DNA of 64,000 bases from Methylacidiphilum infernorum V4 (GCF_000019665.1 NC_010794.1:496001-560000), one strand, 5' to 3'. Shown: positions 1-9,109, counted from the stretch's first letter. A program made the numbers and translations. Notes: generated by a model not told the origin, from the letters alone.

Positions 1-97
1 AAAGATGCGTCTTTTTAGGATACCCAGTTTTCTGGGAGCCGCTTTCATGCTTGCCCTCCTGGCCACCCTATTACTTTTTGTTTCACGAAGCTTATGA
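1..97 (+). CDS. C-terminal end of a NuoH/HyfC-like membrane subunit (partial)
   Basis: Only the last 31 codons are in the window. They read as a short basic stretch (KMRLFRIPSFLG) followed by one hydrophobic helix and a stop at 95-97. This resembles the C-terminus of HyfC/HycD/NuoH-type subunits, the membrane protein that anchors the hydrophilic arm of group 4 hydrogenases and complex I. Its stop overlaps the ATG of the next gene in an ATGA overlap, so the two are almost certainly translated together. The family call depends mainly on this context because so little sequence remains. Confidence 0.6.
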   Translation, partial: KMRLFRIPSFLGAAFMLALLATLLLFVSRSL

Positions 98-759
98 CCA
101 CCAACCTTAATTTCGATATCGCTCACATGCTGGCAGGATCCATGCTTCTTGTCAGTTTTATCCTTCTGTACCAGGATAGGATGTTCAGCCTTCTGAATGT
201 CTTTAGTCTTCATGCCCTCGTGCTGGCGGCGGCCGCAGCCTGGCAGGGTTACATGCAGAAAGCCCCTCATCTCTATGCCACGGCATTGATCGCCTTGGGG
301 TTCAAGGCTATTGGAATACCTCTCTCTTTAAGATGGCTCGTAGTTAAGCTGGGCATTCACCGAAAGATAGAGACGGTAGTGGGCACGGGACCTTCCGTAA
401 TCCTGGGAATAGGCCTGACCGCTCTTTCCATTACGGTGATGATGAAAGCAAGTGGGTCGACCGATCCCATGACGAGGGAAGATCTATCCTTTGCCCTGGC
501 GGTGGTTTTGATCGGTCTTTTGATGATGGTCAGCAGGCGTAACGCGATCAGCCAGGTGGTGGGATTCATGTCGATGGAAAATGGCCTTATTCTTGCGGCG
601 GTAGGAGCCAAGGGAATGCCCCTTGTCGTCGAAATCAGCGTCGCTTTTTCCGTCATGGTTGCCCTTATCGTCGTAGGTATATTCCTTTTCCGGATAAGAG
701 AGCGGTTCGATATCGTCGATATCCGCAGGCTTGAAAAGTCAGGAGGAGAAAGGCCATGA
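94..759 (+). CDS. HyfE-like membrane subunit of a hydrogenase-4/Ehr-type complex
   Basis: The 221-residue protein is almost entirely hydrophobic, with about six to seven predicted membrane helices and a short basic C-terminal tail (FRIRERFDIVDIRRLE). Size and pattern fit HyfE/HycD-associated subunits, which resemble NuoK-type proteins and sit in the proton-translocating arm. A NuoK-like acidic signature is visible in MENGLILAA near residue 161. It overlaps both neighbours by ATGA (94-97 and 756-759), showing tight coupling in an operon with NuoH-, NuoN-, NuoCD- and NuoB-like genes. The substrate of the whole complex is unclear because the catalytic subunit lacks a normal Ni-Fe site. Confidence 0.8.
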   Translation: MTTNLNFDIAHMLAGSMLLVSFILLYQDRMFSLLNVFSLHALVLAAAAAWQGYMQKAPHLYATALIALGFKAIGIPLSLRWLVVKLGIHRKIETVVGTGPSVILGIGLTALSITVMMKASGSTDPMTREDLSFALAVVLIGLLMMVSRRNAISQVVGFMSMENGLILAAVGAKGMPLVVEISVAFSVMVALIVVGIFLFRIRERFDIVDIRRLEKSGGERP

Positions 760-2186
760 GTGCCGCAGCGGTTATTCTTTTTCCTTTTATCGGCATCCTT
801 CTTCTTTCCCAGATTTCCTCTTATAGGATTTCAAGCTGGCTCAACACTCTTTTTTCTTTTCTTTCTTTCGTCGGTTCCCTTTTTTTGCTTTTCAAAAAAG
901 ACCCTCCAGGTTCGTTTTTCCTGGTAGATGAACTGAATATCGTTTTCATTCTCCTGACGAATTTCATCGGGTTTACCACGGCCCTTTTCAGTCAGCGTTA
1001 TATCGCCCATGAAATAGAGATCGGCCATCTTTCCCCTCCCTCTTTAAGGTTCTATCACAGCATGTACCAGGCTTTGCTCTTCGGCATGAACCTGGCCCTT
1101 TGTTCTAATAATATCGGGCTTATGTGGGTATCGATAGAAATGGCCACGCTCTCTACCGTGCTTATGGTCGGTATTTACCGGACGACGGAATCTTTGGAAG
1201 CTTCATGGAAATACTTTATTCTTGGGGGCGTGGGCATAGCGTTGGCCCTTTTTGGAACGTTTCTTTTTTATATTTCCGCCCGGCCTACGATTGGAGAAGG
1301 CCTTGCCGCTATGGCTTGGACTAACCTCTTTTCGCATGCAGCCTACCTGGATTCTTCCCTTGTTAATATCGGCTTTATCTTCATTCTCATTGGTTATGGG
1401 ACCAAGGTGGGTCTTTTCCCCCTTCATGGATGGCTACCGGATGCCCATGCCGAAGGGCCTACTCCGATTTCCGCCGTTCTTTCTGGATTACTCCTCAACG
1501 TCGCCCTCTATGCGATCCTGCGGTTTAAGATTCTCCTTTCAGCCAATCCCCATGCCCTGCAGGCAGGCCCCCTTCTCACGGCCATGGGGCTTGCTTCCGT
1601 GTTGTTTGCAGCGCTTATGTTCTACAAGAGAAGGGACATTAAACGGCTCTTTGCCTATTCATCGATTGAACATATGGGAATTATCTCTTTTGCTTTTGGC
1701 ATTGGGGGTGCCCTTGCCAACTTTGCGGGGCTTTTGCACATGAGTATGCACAGCTTGACCAAGTCAGCGATCTTTTTTGCTATCGGTTACATCTCCCAGA
1801 TAAAAAGGACGCAGAAAATAGCCGATTTATCCGGGCTGACATCAAGCCATCCGGTTCTCGGTTGGGGTCTTGTCTTTGGAGTGCTCGCCATAGCAGGGCT
1901 TCCTCCCATGGGTGTTTTTATGAGTGAATTTTTGGTGTTAAGTTCGGCTTTTGCCCGGTCTCCCCTGCTTGCTGCCTGCCTTGCTGTTGGATTGATTACG
2001 GCCTTGGGAGCGTTGATCCTTAAACTGGTTCAAGTCAGTTTTGGAGAGCCAAGAGGAGATTCTTCACCCATTCGTTCCTTGTATCTGCCGATGTTCAGCC
2101 ATTTCCTCCTTGTTTTTGCCGCCGGGGTCTATATTCCCCCCCGGGTCGTCGAATGGTTCCAACACTGCTCGGTACTGCTCAAGTGA
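756..2186 (+). CDS. HyfF/NuoN-like proton-translocating antiporter subunit
   Basis: A 476-residue polytopic protein of the Mrp/NuoLMN antiporter family, probably with about 13-14 membrane helices. Visible family hallmarks are a conserved glutamate in an early helix (WVSIEMATLSTVLMVG) and the broken-helix region GTKVGLFPLHGWLPDAHAEG with its conserved lysine, followed by PTPISAVLSG. Near residue 305 the YSSIEHMG stretch is also typical. Subunits like this translocate H+ or Na+ as electrons pass through the peripheral arm. It starts in an ATGA overlap with the HyfE-like gene, and the large-subunit gene begins 4 bases after its stop. Confidence 0.88.
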   Translation: MSAAAVILFPFIGILLLSQISSYRISSWLNTLFSFLSFVGSLFLLFKKDPPGSFFLVDELNIVFILLTNFIGFTTALFSQRYIAHEIEIGHLSPPSLRFYHSMYQALLFGMNLALCSNNIGLMWVSIEMATLSTVLMVGIYRTTESLEASWKYFILGGVGIALALFGTFLFYISARPTIGEGLAAMAWTNLFSHAAYLDSSLVNIGFIFILIGYGTKVGLFPLHGWLPDAHAEGPTPISAVLSGLLLNVALYAILRFKILLSANPHALQAGPLLTAMGLASVLFAALMFYKRRDIKRLFAYSSIEHMGIISFAFGIGGALANFAGLLHMSMHSLTKSAIFFAIGYISQIKRTQKIADLSGLTSSHPVLGWGLVFGVLAIAGLPPMGVFMSEFLVLSSAFARSPLLAACLAVGLITALGALILKLVQVSFGEPRGDSSPIRSLYLPMFSHFLLVFAAGVYIPPRVVEWFQHCSVLLK

Positions 2187-2190
2187 TTTT

Positions 2191-3717
2191 ATGAAAAAAC
2201 TGACCTCTTCCAGTCCTTCTTCTGGTCTCCTAACTCGAGTTGAACCTCGGGAAAAAGAGAAATTTTGGTCATTTGAAGAAATTGAGGAAAAGCGTTGGTT
2301 AGCCCTCGGGAGAGAGCCACTAAAAACCGAGTTTTCTCTTTTTGGACTTTGGGGTGCTCCTCAAACGGTTTACTTGGCGCTCCTTGACCGTGGAGGGAGC
2401 AAGATTTCTCTGTTTGGCTTGCAGGTTCCGGAAGGGAAATTTCCCTCGGTTGCGGTGGCCTATCCGTCGGCGGCCAGGCTTGAACGTGCCCTTTACGATC
2501 TCTTTGGGTTGCAGGCTCAAGGATCATTGGATAGCCGTCCATGGCTTGATCATGGAAAGTGGGGAGTTCGTTTCCCCATGGGGGATTCTTATCCCGACGG
2601 GGAAGAAAAGCTTTATTCTTTTTTCCCCGCTAGAGGAGAAAGCCTCCACCAGGTCCCTGTTGGCCCTGTTCATGCGGGGATTATTGAACCGGGACATTTT
2701 CGGTTTACCATGTCGGGAGAAATCGTCGTCCGGATGGAAGAACGGCTCGGGTATACGCACAAAGGCATTGAAAGCCTCTTTTCGGGGGCTTCGATCGACA
2801 AGGGGATGGAGATTGCAGGAAGGATTTCTGGGGATTCGACGGTGGCCTATGCTTACGGCTATGCTCTTGCCGTTGAAGAAGCCCTGGGGATCTCTCCTCC
2901 TCCTCGAGCGGAGTGGATAAGAGCGCTCATGGCTGAACTTGAAAGAATGGCGAACCATTTTGGGGATGTTGGGGCTATTTGTAACGATGCGGCTTTTCCC
3001 CGGATATTGAGCCGGTGCGCTCTATTGAGGGAAAAAATCCTCCGTTGTGCCCAAAGTTGTTTTGGGCATAGGCTAATGAGGGATAAGATCGTTGTCGGTG
3101 GAGTAAAAGAGGATTTGAATGCTGAAGGACTGTCAAGGATAAGGGAACTGCTCGAAACAATCAAGGAGGAGGTGGTTTGTTTGAAGGATTTTTACGATTC
3201 CAAGAACTCTTTGCAGGATAGAACGGTGGGAACGGGAGTTTTGGACCGCCGCCTGGCGGAGCTATTTGGAGCCGGTGGATTCATTGGAAGAGCTTCAGGA
3301 AGAAATTTCGACAGCCGCAAGGCTTTTGCCTACAAACCCTACGATAGTCTCTCTTTTGAGGTTCCCGTCCTTGAAGATGGAGACGTCAATGCCCGGGTTT
3401 GGATCCGGATCTTGGAGATTGAACAGAGTGTCAAGCTCCTTGAGCAGATTTTAGAAGGTATGCCTCCCGGCTCGATCTGTGCAGAAAGGATCGGTGGTGA
3501 AGGGAGCGGAAAAGGGCTTTCAGTGGTAGAAAGTTTCAGGGGAGATATCCTGACATGGATTGAAATTTACAACGGGAAAATCATCCGCTGCCATCCCAGG
3601 GATCCATCCTGGTTCCAGTGGCCCCTTCTTGAAAAAGTGATCGTAGGTGGCGTTATCGCGGATTTCCCTCTTTGCAATAAATCCTTCAACTGTTCTTATT
3701 CGGGACATGATCTTTAA
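2191..3717 (+). CDS. Hydrogenase-large-subunit-like (NuoCD-like) protein without an intact Ni-Fe site, Ehr type
   Basis: I chose ATG 2191, just after the upstream stop, giving 508 residues. A longer in-frame ORF reaches back to 2041 but overlaps the NuoN-like gene. Residues about 50-115 are NuoC-like (ERALYDLFGL) and the rest is NuoD/HycE-like (EERLGYTHKGIE, ELERMANHFGD). In active [NiFe] hydrogenases the L1 motif is RxCGxC; here it is RISGDS at 211-216, with both cysteines lost. At the C-terminus, where DPCxxC is expected, the protein has DFPLCNKSFNC (491-501), so at most one of the pair survives. This matches Ehr-type complexes, which keep the iron-sulfur and ion-pumping parts but are not expected to turn over H2. 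The electron donor and acceptor are unknown. Confidence 0.85.
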   Translation: MKKLTSSSPSSGLLTRVEPREKEKFWSFEEIEEKRWLALGREPLKTEFSLFGLWGAPQTVYLALLDRGGSKISLFGLQVPEGKFPSVAVAYPSAARLERALYDLFGLQAQGSLDSRPWLDHGKWGVRFPMGDSYPDGEEKLYSFFPARGESLHQVPVGPVHAGIIEPGHFRFTMSGEIVVRMEERLGYTHKGIESLFSGASIDKGMEIAGRISGDSTVAYAYGYALAVEEALGISPPPRAEWIRALMAELERMANHFGDVGAICNDAAFPRILSRCALLREKILRCAQSCFGHRLMRDKIVVGGVKEDLNAEGLSRIRELLETIKEEVVCLKDFYDSKNSLQDRTVGTGVLDRRLAELFGAGGFIGRASGRNFDSRKAFAYKPYDSLSFEVPVLEDGDVNARVWIRILEIEQSVKLLEQILEGMPPGSICAERIGGEGSGKGLSVVESFRGDILTWIEIYNGKIIRCHPRDPSWFQWPLLEKVIVGGVIADFPLCNKSFNCSYSGHDL

Positions 3718-4240
3718 AAAAAAGACGATGAAAAGCTGTTTTTTTAAAAATATCTTTCCTAAGGTAGCAACAGAAAAATGGGAAAGGAATGAACAGGGTG
3801 AAATGGCCAGGCTTTCTTCTGAACTTGAGGGGATATGTAAAAGAAAACTGGGAAGAAGCCTGGCTATAAGGGAAGTTGATGCGGGCTCTTGCAACGGTTG
3901 TGAGTTGGAAATCCATGCCCTTAACAACCCTTTTTATGATATCGAAAGATTCGGTATCCGCTTCGTCGCTTCTCCCAGGCATGCGGATCTGCTCCTGGTT
4001 ACAGGTCCGGTGACAAAAAATATGGTTGAAGCGCTCAAAAGGACATACGATTGCATGCCCCATCCGAAGTGGGTGGTGGCCGCCGGAGATTGTGCTCTTG
4101 GCCGGGGGGTTTTCAGCCAAAGTTACGCGGTGGTAAAAGAGGGAGTGGAAGCTATAATTCCTGTTGATCTCAGGATTGATGGCTGTCCTCCCACTCCACT
4201 CGATCTGCTCCGGGGATTGGTATATTTGTTGGGCAACTGA
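3707..4240 (+). CDS. NuoB/HyfI-like [4Fe-4S] small subunit of the Ehr-type complex
   Basis: The start at ATG 3707 overlaps the end of the large-subunit gene and gives 177 residues; ATG 3728 is an alternative. All four cysteines expected for the proximal [4Fe-4S] cluster are present: C62 and C65 in GSCNGCELE, C129 in AAGDCALGRGVF and C160 in DGCPPTP. The iron-sulfur half of the complex therefore looks functional even though the partner large subunit lacks a Ni-Fe site. No ferredoxin-like NuoI/HyfH subunit follows here. This is the last gene of the operon; the next gene starts 270 bases later. Confidence 0.87.
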   Translation: MIFKKKTMKSCFFKNIFPKVATEKWERNEQGEMARLSSELEGICKRKLGRSLAIREVDAGSCNGCELEIHALNNPFYDIERFGIRFVASPRHADLLLVTGPVTKNMVEALKRTYDCMPHPKWVVAAGDCALGRGVFSQSYAVVKEGVEAIIPVDLRIDGCPPTPLDLLRGLVYLLGN

Positions 4241-4510
4241 TGGCGGACCATTCCCTGGCTTTCGATCTTTATTTTTTTTGTTGTCTTTTTTTTACCTAGA
4301 AGATATAAGCCATTAGTCGATTTGTATTAACATTTCTGGCCGGGCAAGAAGGTCGTTTTTGTTTTTATAAGTCAAGGCTTATGCTCAAAAAAAAAGGGCC
4401 TTGCGTTTTTTTTATAATCGATAGGGAATTGTGCCGGTCAATTTATTTTATGCCATTTTACAAAGTGTGATCGAGGGGGGCAAAAATCCGACGGCAAAAG
4501 ATAAGAAGGC

Positions 4511-6595
4511 ATGAATAGGCAAGAAAAAATCTCTATTTTTGTTATACTGCGGAAAATCGAAAAGGAACTGAGACGATTCAAAAAGAGGATTTTTTCTTTA
4601 GCGGTAGAATCAAAAAATGGTGTTCCTAGACCCGAGGATACATTTCTATTTTCGGATGCTCAAGAAAAGGTCAAGCTGCATATCGATAGTCCCCCTATCC
4701 ATAGCCCTGAGTTTCCTTTTATCACCGGGTTAGTTTCTCTAAAGGGCTGGGTCATTGCCAGGCAAGGGATAAAAAAGTTTAGATGTTCAATCGATGACCG
4801 GCCTATCGAAAATTTCCTTTTTGGTTTTTCAAGGCCGGATGTAGCAGCGGCACACCCCGACTACAAGGATGCGGCAAAAAGTGGTTTCTGCATTAAGATT
4901 GATACCCGTCTTTTTGAAAAGGGAGAACATAGCCTTCGGTTTTTTATTGAAACCGAGGACAAGGAGATCAGTCTTGAGCGCAAAATCCTGATTAGTGGCC
5001 TTGATTCACAACTGTGGCTTGAGAACAACAAGTTGCTTGACCAGGATCGGGGAAGGCTCCTGGAAATGGAAAGAACCTGGAAAAAAAAGCCGTTGATTTC
5101 CCTTCTTTACGTCTGGGATAGGCATTCGCCGGGGAACAAGGAAGAGCTTTTTTCCCAGAGCTTCTTATCCCTCAAAGACCAGGTTTATAGCCGGTGGGAG
5201 CTGCTCTTGATCTGTTCCCGGGATAAGCCTGAAGAAGGCTTTTTGCAAGCCTTAGCCAAAGAGTCTTTTTGCAAAATCAAACCCCTTTTTTTTGCAGGTC
5301 AAGAACAGGGGCAACTTCCAGAAATCCTTCCCCGACATTGCGAGGGAGATTGGATTGGTATCCTTTCCCAAGGGGATGTTCTTGACCCATGTGCTCTTCA
5401 TGCCTTTGCCCAGGTCATCCAAGAACATCCCGAAGACGAACTGATTTACAGTGATGAGCAAGGAATAGACGACAACAACCAAAAGAAAATTTTTTTTAAG
5501 CCTTCTTGGTCGCCGACCTTGTTGTCCCACTATCCTTACCTGGGAAAGTTATGGATAGCTAGAAAAGACCGCTTTTGGGCCGTTTTTAAAGACGAGGATC
5601 TTTATTCCCTCAACATAGATCAGAGAAAAATGGTGCAGTTGGTCAGCGATCCTACTCATGTTACCCACATTCCCTTTGTGCTCTGTTCGGGGAAAAGAAG
5701 GGAAATAAGGCATGCGGAAGAAGCGGAAGTTTCTTTTCCCCAAGATCTTTCCCTGACCATCTCCATTATCATGCCCACGATCATAAAAAGGGAAGATGTC
5801 GTGGAACGCTGTTTTAAGTCAATTTTTGAAAAGACGACCTATCCTCATTTTGAACTGCTTACCATCGTCAACCGCTATTACCTGCCCGATGACGATCCTA
5901 AAAGAAGGCTATTGGACCGGTGGCCCGTCAGGAAGATTGCCGTGGATTTCCCTTATAACTGGTCTCGTCTTAACAACTTGGGAAAAGACCTAGCCCATGG
6001 ACAAATCCTTCTTTTTCTTAACGATGATGTTGAAGTGCTGAGTCCAAGTTGGCTTGAAGCCATGCTCAGCCATGCTGTGCAAGAAGACGTGGCCGCCGTA
6101 GGCGCCAAGCTTTACTACCCGGACATGTCTATTCAGCATGCGGGCGTTTATTTTACTCCCTCGATGATCGGAGGCGAACACATATTGCGGGGATATCGGG
6201 ATGAAGAAAATGCCGAGAGATGGTTGGGAGAAGTGGACAGGGAATGCACGGCGGTTACAGGAGCCTGCCTGATGATTAAAAAATCCCTTTTTGAAAGTCT
6301 TGGCGGCTTCGATGAATCCCTCCCCGTGGCTTTCAATGACGTGGATTTTTGTTTGCGCGCCTGGCGTAAAGGTCTTAGGAATATCTTTTGTGCCCGGGCA
6401 AAGCTGATTCATTATGAGGGGATGAGCCGAGCGGGGATTCCCGAAGAAAACGATTATAAGCTGCTCCTGAAAAGATGGGCGGGAGTATTTGAAAAAGGCG
6501 ATCCTTATTGGAACCCTAACCTTTTGGATTACCTGCCCAACTGGACCATGAATCCCCTGGCGAAAGGAAGCTTAAGGGGCAGAAAAATGATGTAA
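4511..6595 (+). CDS. Large tandem GT2 glycosyltransferase
   Basis: A 694-residue protein with three parts. Residues about 50-155 look like a beta-sandwich accessory domain (FITGLVSLKGWVIA to RFFIETEDKE). Residues about 190-400 look like a degenerate first GT-A domain with an SDEQG-type segment. Residues about 415-660 form a good GT2 domain: SIIMPTIIKREDVVERC at its start, the metal-binding region LFLNDDVEVLSP, and GGFDESLPVAFNDVDFCLRAWRKG near the acceptor site. It probably transfers sugars to a surface polysaccharide, rhamnan or glycolipid acceptor. No membrane segment or signal peptide is seen, so it should act in the cytoplasm. It is followed at 6677 by a methyltransferase on the same strand. 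Confidence 0.85.
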   Translation: MNRQEKISIFVILRKIEKELRRFKKRIFSLAVESKNGVPRPEDTFLFSDAQEKVKLHIDSPPIHSPEFPFITGLVSLKGWVIARQGIKKFRCSIDDRPIENFLFGFSRPDVAAAHPDYKDAAKSGFCIKIDTRLFEKGEHSLRFFIETEDKEISLERKILISGLDSQLWLENNKLLDQDRGRLLEMERTWKKKPLISLLYVWDRHSPGNKEELFSQSFLSLKDQVYSRWELLLICSRDKPEEGFLQALAKESFCKIKPLFFAGQEQGQLPEILPRHCEGDWIGILSQGDVLDPCALHAFAQVIQEHPEDELIYSDEQGIDDNNQKKIFFKPSWSPTLLSHYPYLGKLWIARKDRFWAVFKDEDLYSLNIDQRKMVQLVSDPTHVTHIPFVLCSGKRREIRHAEEAEVSFPQDLSLTISIIMPTIIKREDVVERCFKSIFEKTTYPHFELLTIVNRYYLPDDDPKRRLLDRWPVRKIAVDFPYNWSRLNNLGKDLAHGQILLFLNDDVEVLSPSWLEAMLSHAVQEDVAAVGAKLYYPDMSIQHAGVYFTPSMIGGEHILRGYRDEENAERWLGEVDRECTAVTGACLMIKKSLFESLGGFDESLPVAFNDVDFCLRAWRKGLRNIFCARAKLIHYEGMSRAGIPEENDYKLLLKRWAGVFEKGDPYWNPNLLDYLPNWTMNPLAKGSLRGRKMM

Positions 6596-6676
6596 GCCAG
6601 GAACGAGGGCTAGCCCTGCGCTTAAAAAGATCCCTGTACTCTAGCCCATGGATAAGCGGCAAACGGGCATGTTGAA

Positions 6677-7639
6677 ATGAAGGGAAAACCGATGGTGAAT
6701 ATAAAAGAAAAGATCGGCCGTTTGGGTTTTTTTGATGAAAAATTTTATTGCCAGAGTTATCCTGAAGCCTGCAAAGGGGGTATTTCTCCTTTAGACCATT
6801 ACTTGGAAATCGGCTGGAAAGAAGGGAAAAATCCCAGCCTTTCTTTTAACTCCTCGTGGTATCTGAACAGTTATCCTGACGTGGCCAAAAGCGGGATCAA
6901 TCCGCTGGTGCACTATATTGAATTTGGAATTTTTGAAGGCCGCCTTCCCGCCCCTTCTTTTTGCTGGAATAAAAGGCTGGATTATCCCGGTTCTGTCAAA
7001 GCTCTCTTTAGCAGTCATAGTAGAGAAAAGGCGGCCGAGTTGGCCGTTGGGAGTGCCGGTCAATTTCAGTCCATGGGCAACATCCTTCTTGAGTTAACCG
7101 TTTTGTGGGGAGGATTATCGGAGGGGATGAAACTCTTGGATGTAGGATGTGGTTCAGGAAGACTGGCTTATGCGCTTTTTTGCTCCGGACTATCCGATAA
7201 AGTCCAGTATGTGGGGATTGATATCGTTCCGGAACTTTTGGACTACGCTAGGGAAAAGTGTAAAAAAGCCAATTTTATTTTTTTGTATAACGACCGGTTA
7301 AAAATGCCCCTTGAAAATGAGCAATTCGACGTAGTCTCTTTCTTTTCCGTTCTTACCCATCTTCTCCAGGAAGAAGCGGTGATCATGCTTAAGGAAGCCA
7401 AGCGTGTTTTAAAAGCCCAGGGAAAGCTTCTCTTTACTTACTTGAATATATTTTCTCAAAATCATAAAGAGATGTTTTTACAAAGGGTCGAACAGATGGA
7501 AAAAAATGCTTCACCCCTTCTTTTGGATATTTATATTAGCCCGGAACTTGCCCTTGAATATGCCCGTATGCTCGAGATGGAAGTCTTGTATAACGGCCCT
7601 TCGTCCTGCGGTCAATATCTTTGTGTTCTGAAGAAATGA
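6677..7639 (+). CDS. SAM-dependent methyltransferase with N-terminal PDxxxxxxxxPLxHY repeats
   Basis: The 320-residue protein begins with two copies of a repeat of about 42 residues, FDEKFYCQSYPEA..PLDHYLEIGWKEGKNPS and a second with SYPDVAKSGINPLVHYIEFGIFEGRLP, at about residues 18-100. Such repeats are found attached to glycosyltransferases and surface-polysaccharide enzymes. Residues about 145-260 are a class I methyltransferase: LLDVGCGSGRLAYAL is the SAM-binding loop and VGIDIVPELLDYA the acidic strand. The substrate is probably a glycan, judged by the preceding GT2 gene. ATG 6692 is an alternative start. Confidence 0.82.
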   Translation: MKGKPMVNIKEKIGRLGFFDEKFYCQSYPEACKGGISPLDHYLEIGWKEGKNPSLSFNSSWYLNSYPDVAKSGINPLVHYIEFGIFEGRLPAPSFCWNKRLDYPGSVKALFSSHSREKAAELAVGSAGQFQSMGNILLELTVLWGGLSEGMKLLDVGCGSGRLAYALFCSGLSDKVQYVGIDIVPELLDYAREKCKKANFIFLYNDRLKMPLENEQFDVVSFFSVLTHLLQEEAVIMLKEAKRVLKAQGKLLFTYLNIFSQNHKEMFLQRVEQMEKNASPLLLDIYISPELALEYARMLEMEVLYNGPSSCGQYLCVLKK

Positions 7640-7757
7640 GGAGGGAAGACAACCCGATTCTTCTTAAGTAGAAGCGGGCATACCGTTGAACGGTCGTTGT
7701 TTTCTTTAGGAACCCAGAGCGAGGAAAAAGGACTGACTGCTGAATCCCGGCTTAAAA

Positions 7758-8981
7758 TTAGCCTGCTCTTCGTTGTCCCGGAAGATGCCCACTATTTTTT
7801 TTCAACAACCCGCGGAGGAATACGGAAGCAAAATTCCTACGGAGCCAGTGGAAAATGGCAACGGAAGCGGAGAGGGGAATGTAGAGGAAAGACAAAAAGG
7901 AGGGAAGGGGATAGTGCTTGACGATTTCTTCACTGGGGAAGCGGAGGGATTTCAAGGCAAAAAAAAGCTTGTCTTTTTTAGAAGAAAAGAGTTCAAAAAG
8001 GCTAAAGTGGCGGACGTAGGGGAAAGAAGAGGGGGAAGAAAAAATCTTCTCTTTTTTGATCCAGTTTTTACCCAGAGTTTCCAGGATTTCTGCCGGCACG
8101 GGGGTATCGTAGAGCGCTTGGGCCAGGGCAAGTCCAAGCATGCAAAATCTTTCCCATCCAAAATAAAACGCCTTGTCGGTGATCTCTTCCCATTCTTTTT
8201 CCTTGAAATTACTTTTTAAAACGTACTCGTGAACGTCGAGGAGATGACGCAGGCATTCCCAGCGGTGCTTGCTGCCGTGGACCAAGAGAAAGAGCAGTTC
8301 GTTGACCTTGTTCATCCTCCACAAGGAGATATTTTCCCACATTCCCAAGGTTTTTTCTTTCCAGATTGCCTGCAGAGCCCTGCGGTCGATCTTGGAGTTG
8401 AAAGCTACAGACCAATGCAGTTCGAGGATGGAAGGAGCGAAATCCAAGGGATTTTTTTTCTTGTACAACGAAATGTCCTTGTCCCAATAGAGAAGGGTCT
8501 TTAAATTTATCTTTCGGCCGGTCGATTCGCCGTATCCCAGTTCTTTTTGAAGGAGGAAGATCGTCTTGGGGACATCTTCCAAGCCAACCAAAAGATCGAT
8601 ATCGGTGGTGCTTTTTAACCTCCATTTTTCCCCGTAGAGCATTTGACTCAAGCCTATTCCCTTGAGCAGAATGGCCGCAATGCCTTCCCGGTTCAGGAGG
8701 TTCAAGATTTTTTTTTGTTCTTCAAAAAGCAAGTCATTTCTTTTGGCGGTGCTTTGGCAAAGGAGGGAGAGTTTTTTCTTGATTTCTCCAGGGTAGGGGA
8801 ACCTTCCGTTTAGGTTATCCAACACGAAACCCCAAAGGCCGTGAACGAAACAAAGATTGTAAAAAAGCTCCCAATGGAAGGACCCAAAAGAAAGGTTCTT
8901 CTTTATTTCATCCGTCTGTTCTTCTTTGAGGCTATCCCTTCCTAACAGGAGGACCGCCTTTTCCTCTGGTTTTAAATGCAT
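7758..8981 (-). CDS. Nucleotidyltransferase family protein (NTP_transf_5-like)
   Basis: A 407-residue soluble protein. Residues about 95-150 carry the pattern of the uncharacterised nucleotidyltransferase family PF14907: ILLKGIGLSQMLYGEKWRLKSTTDIDLLV, where the lysine/glycine strand is followed by a DxD pair. The rest is helical, with HWSVAFNS and a histidine-rich LLVHGSKHRWECLRHLLDVHEY segment. Members of this family often sit beside HprK-like and PqqD-like genes in peptide or polysaccharide loci, and here it is divergent from exactly such an operon. The reaction and substrate are unknown; it could modify the peptide products or be involved in their regulation. Confidence 0.75.
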   Translation of the reverse strand: MHLKPEEKAVLLLGRDSLKEEQTDEIKKNLSFGSFHWELFYNLCFVHGLWGFVLDNLNGRFPYPGEIKKKLSLLCQSTAKRNDLLFEEQKKILNLLNREGIAAILLKGIGLSQMLYGEKWRLKSTTDIDLLVGLEDVPKTIFLLQKELGYGESTGRKINLKTLLYWDKDISLYKKKNPLDFAPSILELHWSVAFNSKIDRRALQAIWKEKTLGMWENISLWRMNKVNELLFLLVHGSKHRWECLRHLLDVHEYVLKSNFKEKEWEEITDKAFYFGWERFCMLGLALAQALYDTPVPAEILETLGKNWIKKEKIFSSPSSFPYVRHFSLFELFSSKKDKLFFALKSLRFPSEEIVKHYPLPSFLSFLYIPLSASVAIFHWLRRNFASVFLRGLLKKNSGHLPGQRRAG

Positions 8982-9046
8982 CTTAAAAATGGCTTTTCCC
9001 CCGTGCCTCTATAGGCATAACCTTGTAAATTCTTTCAGGCAATTTC

Positions 9047-9109
9047 TTTCTTAATCTTAAGCTCGATCTTCTTAATATAAAACCTGACTCTTTAACAGAG
9101 ATTAAGAAA
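9047..9109. promoter_or_regulatory. Perfect 11-bp inverted repeat in the divergent promoter region
   Basis: TTTCTTAATCT at 9047-9057 is matched by AGATTAAGAAA at 9099-9109, separated by 41 bases. A further CTTAAT copy lies at 9070-9075, followed directly by TATAAAA, which could serve as a -10-like element. The region lies between the - strand nucleotidyltransferase start (8981) and the + strand small-protein operon (9146). It could be a pair of operator half-sites or the arms of a 5' leader stem. No regulator gene is encoded next to it. Confidence 0.45.

Noticed and set aside
1252-1743. 163-codon + strand open frame inside the NuoN-like gene
   Set aside because: It is a shadow of the real gene in another frame, and its protein lacks any recognisable pattern.
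2041-2190. 50-codon N-terminal extension of the Ehr large-subunit frame
   Set aside because: It overlaps the NuoN-like gene fully and has no family similarity; ATG 2191 lies just after the upstream stop.
7773-8219. 148-codon + strand open frame opposite the nucleotidyltransferase gene
   Set aside because: It is antisense to a convincing coding region and has a Lys/Gly-rich composition typical of antisense frames.
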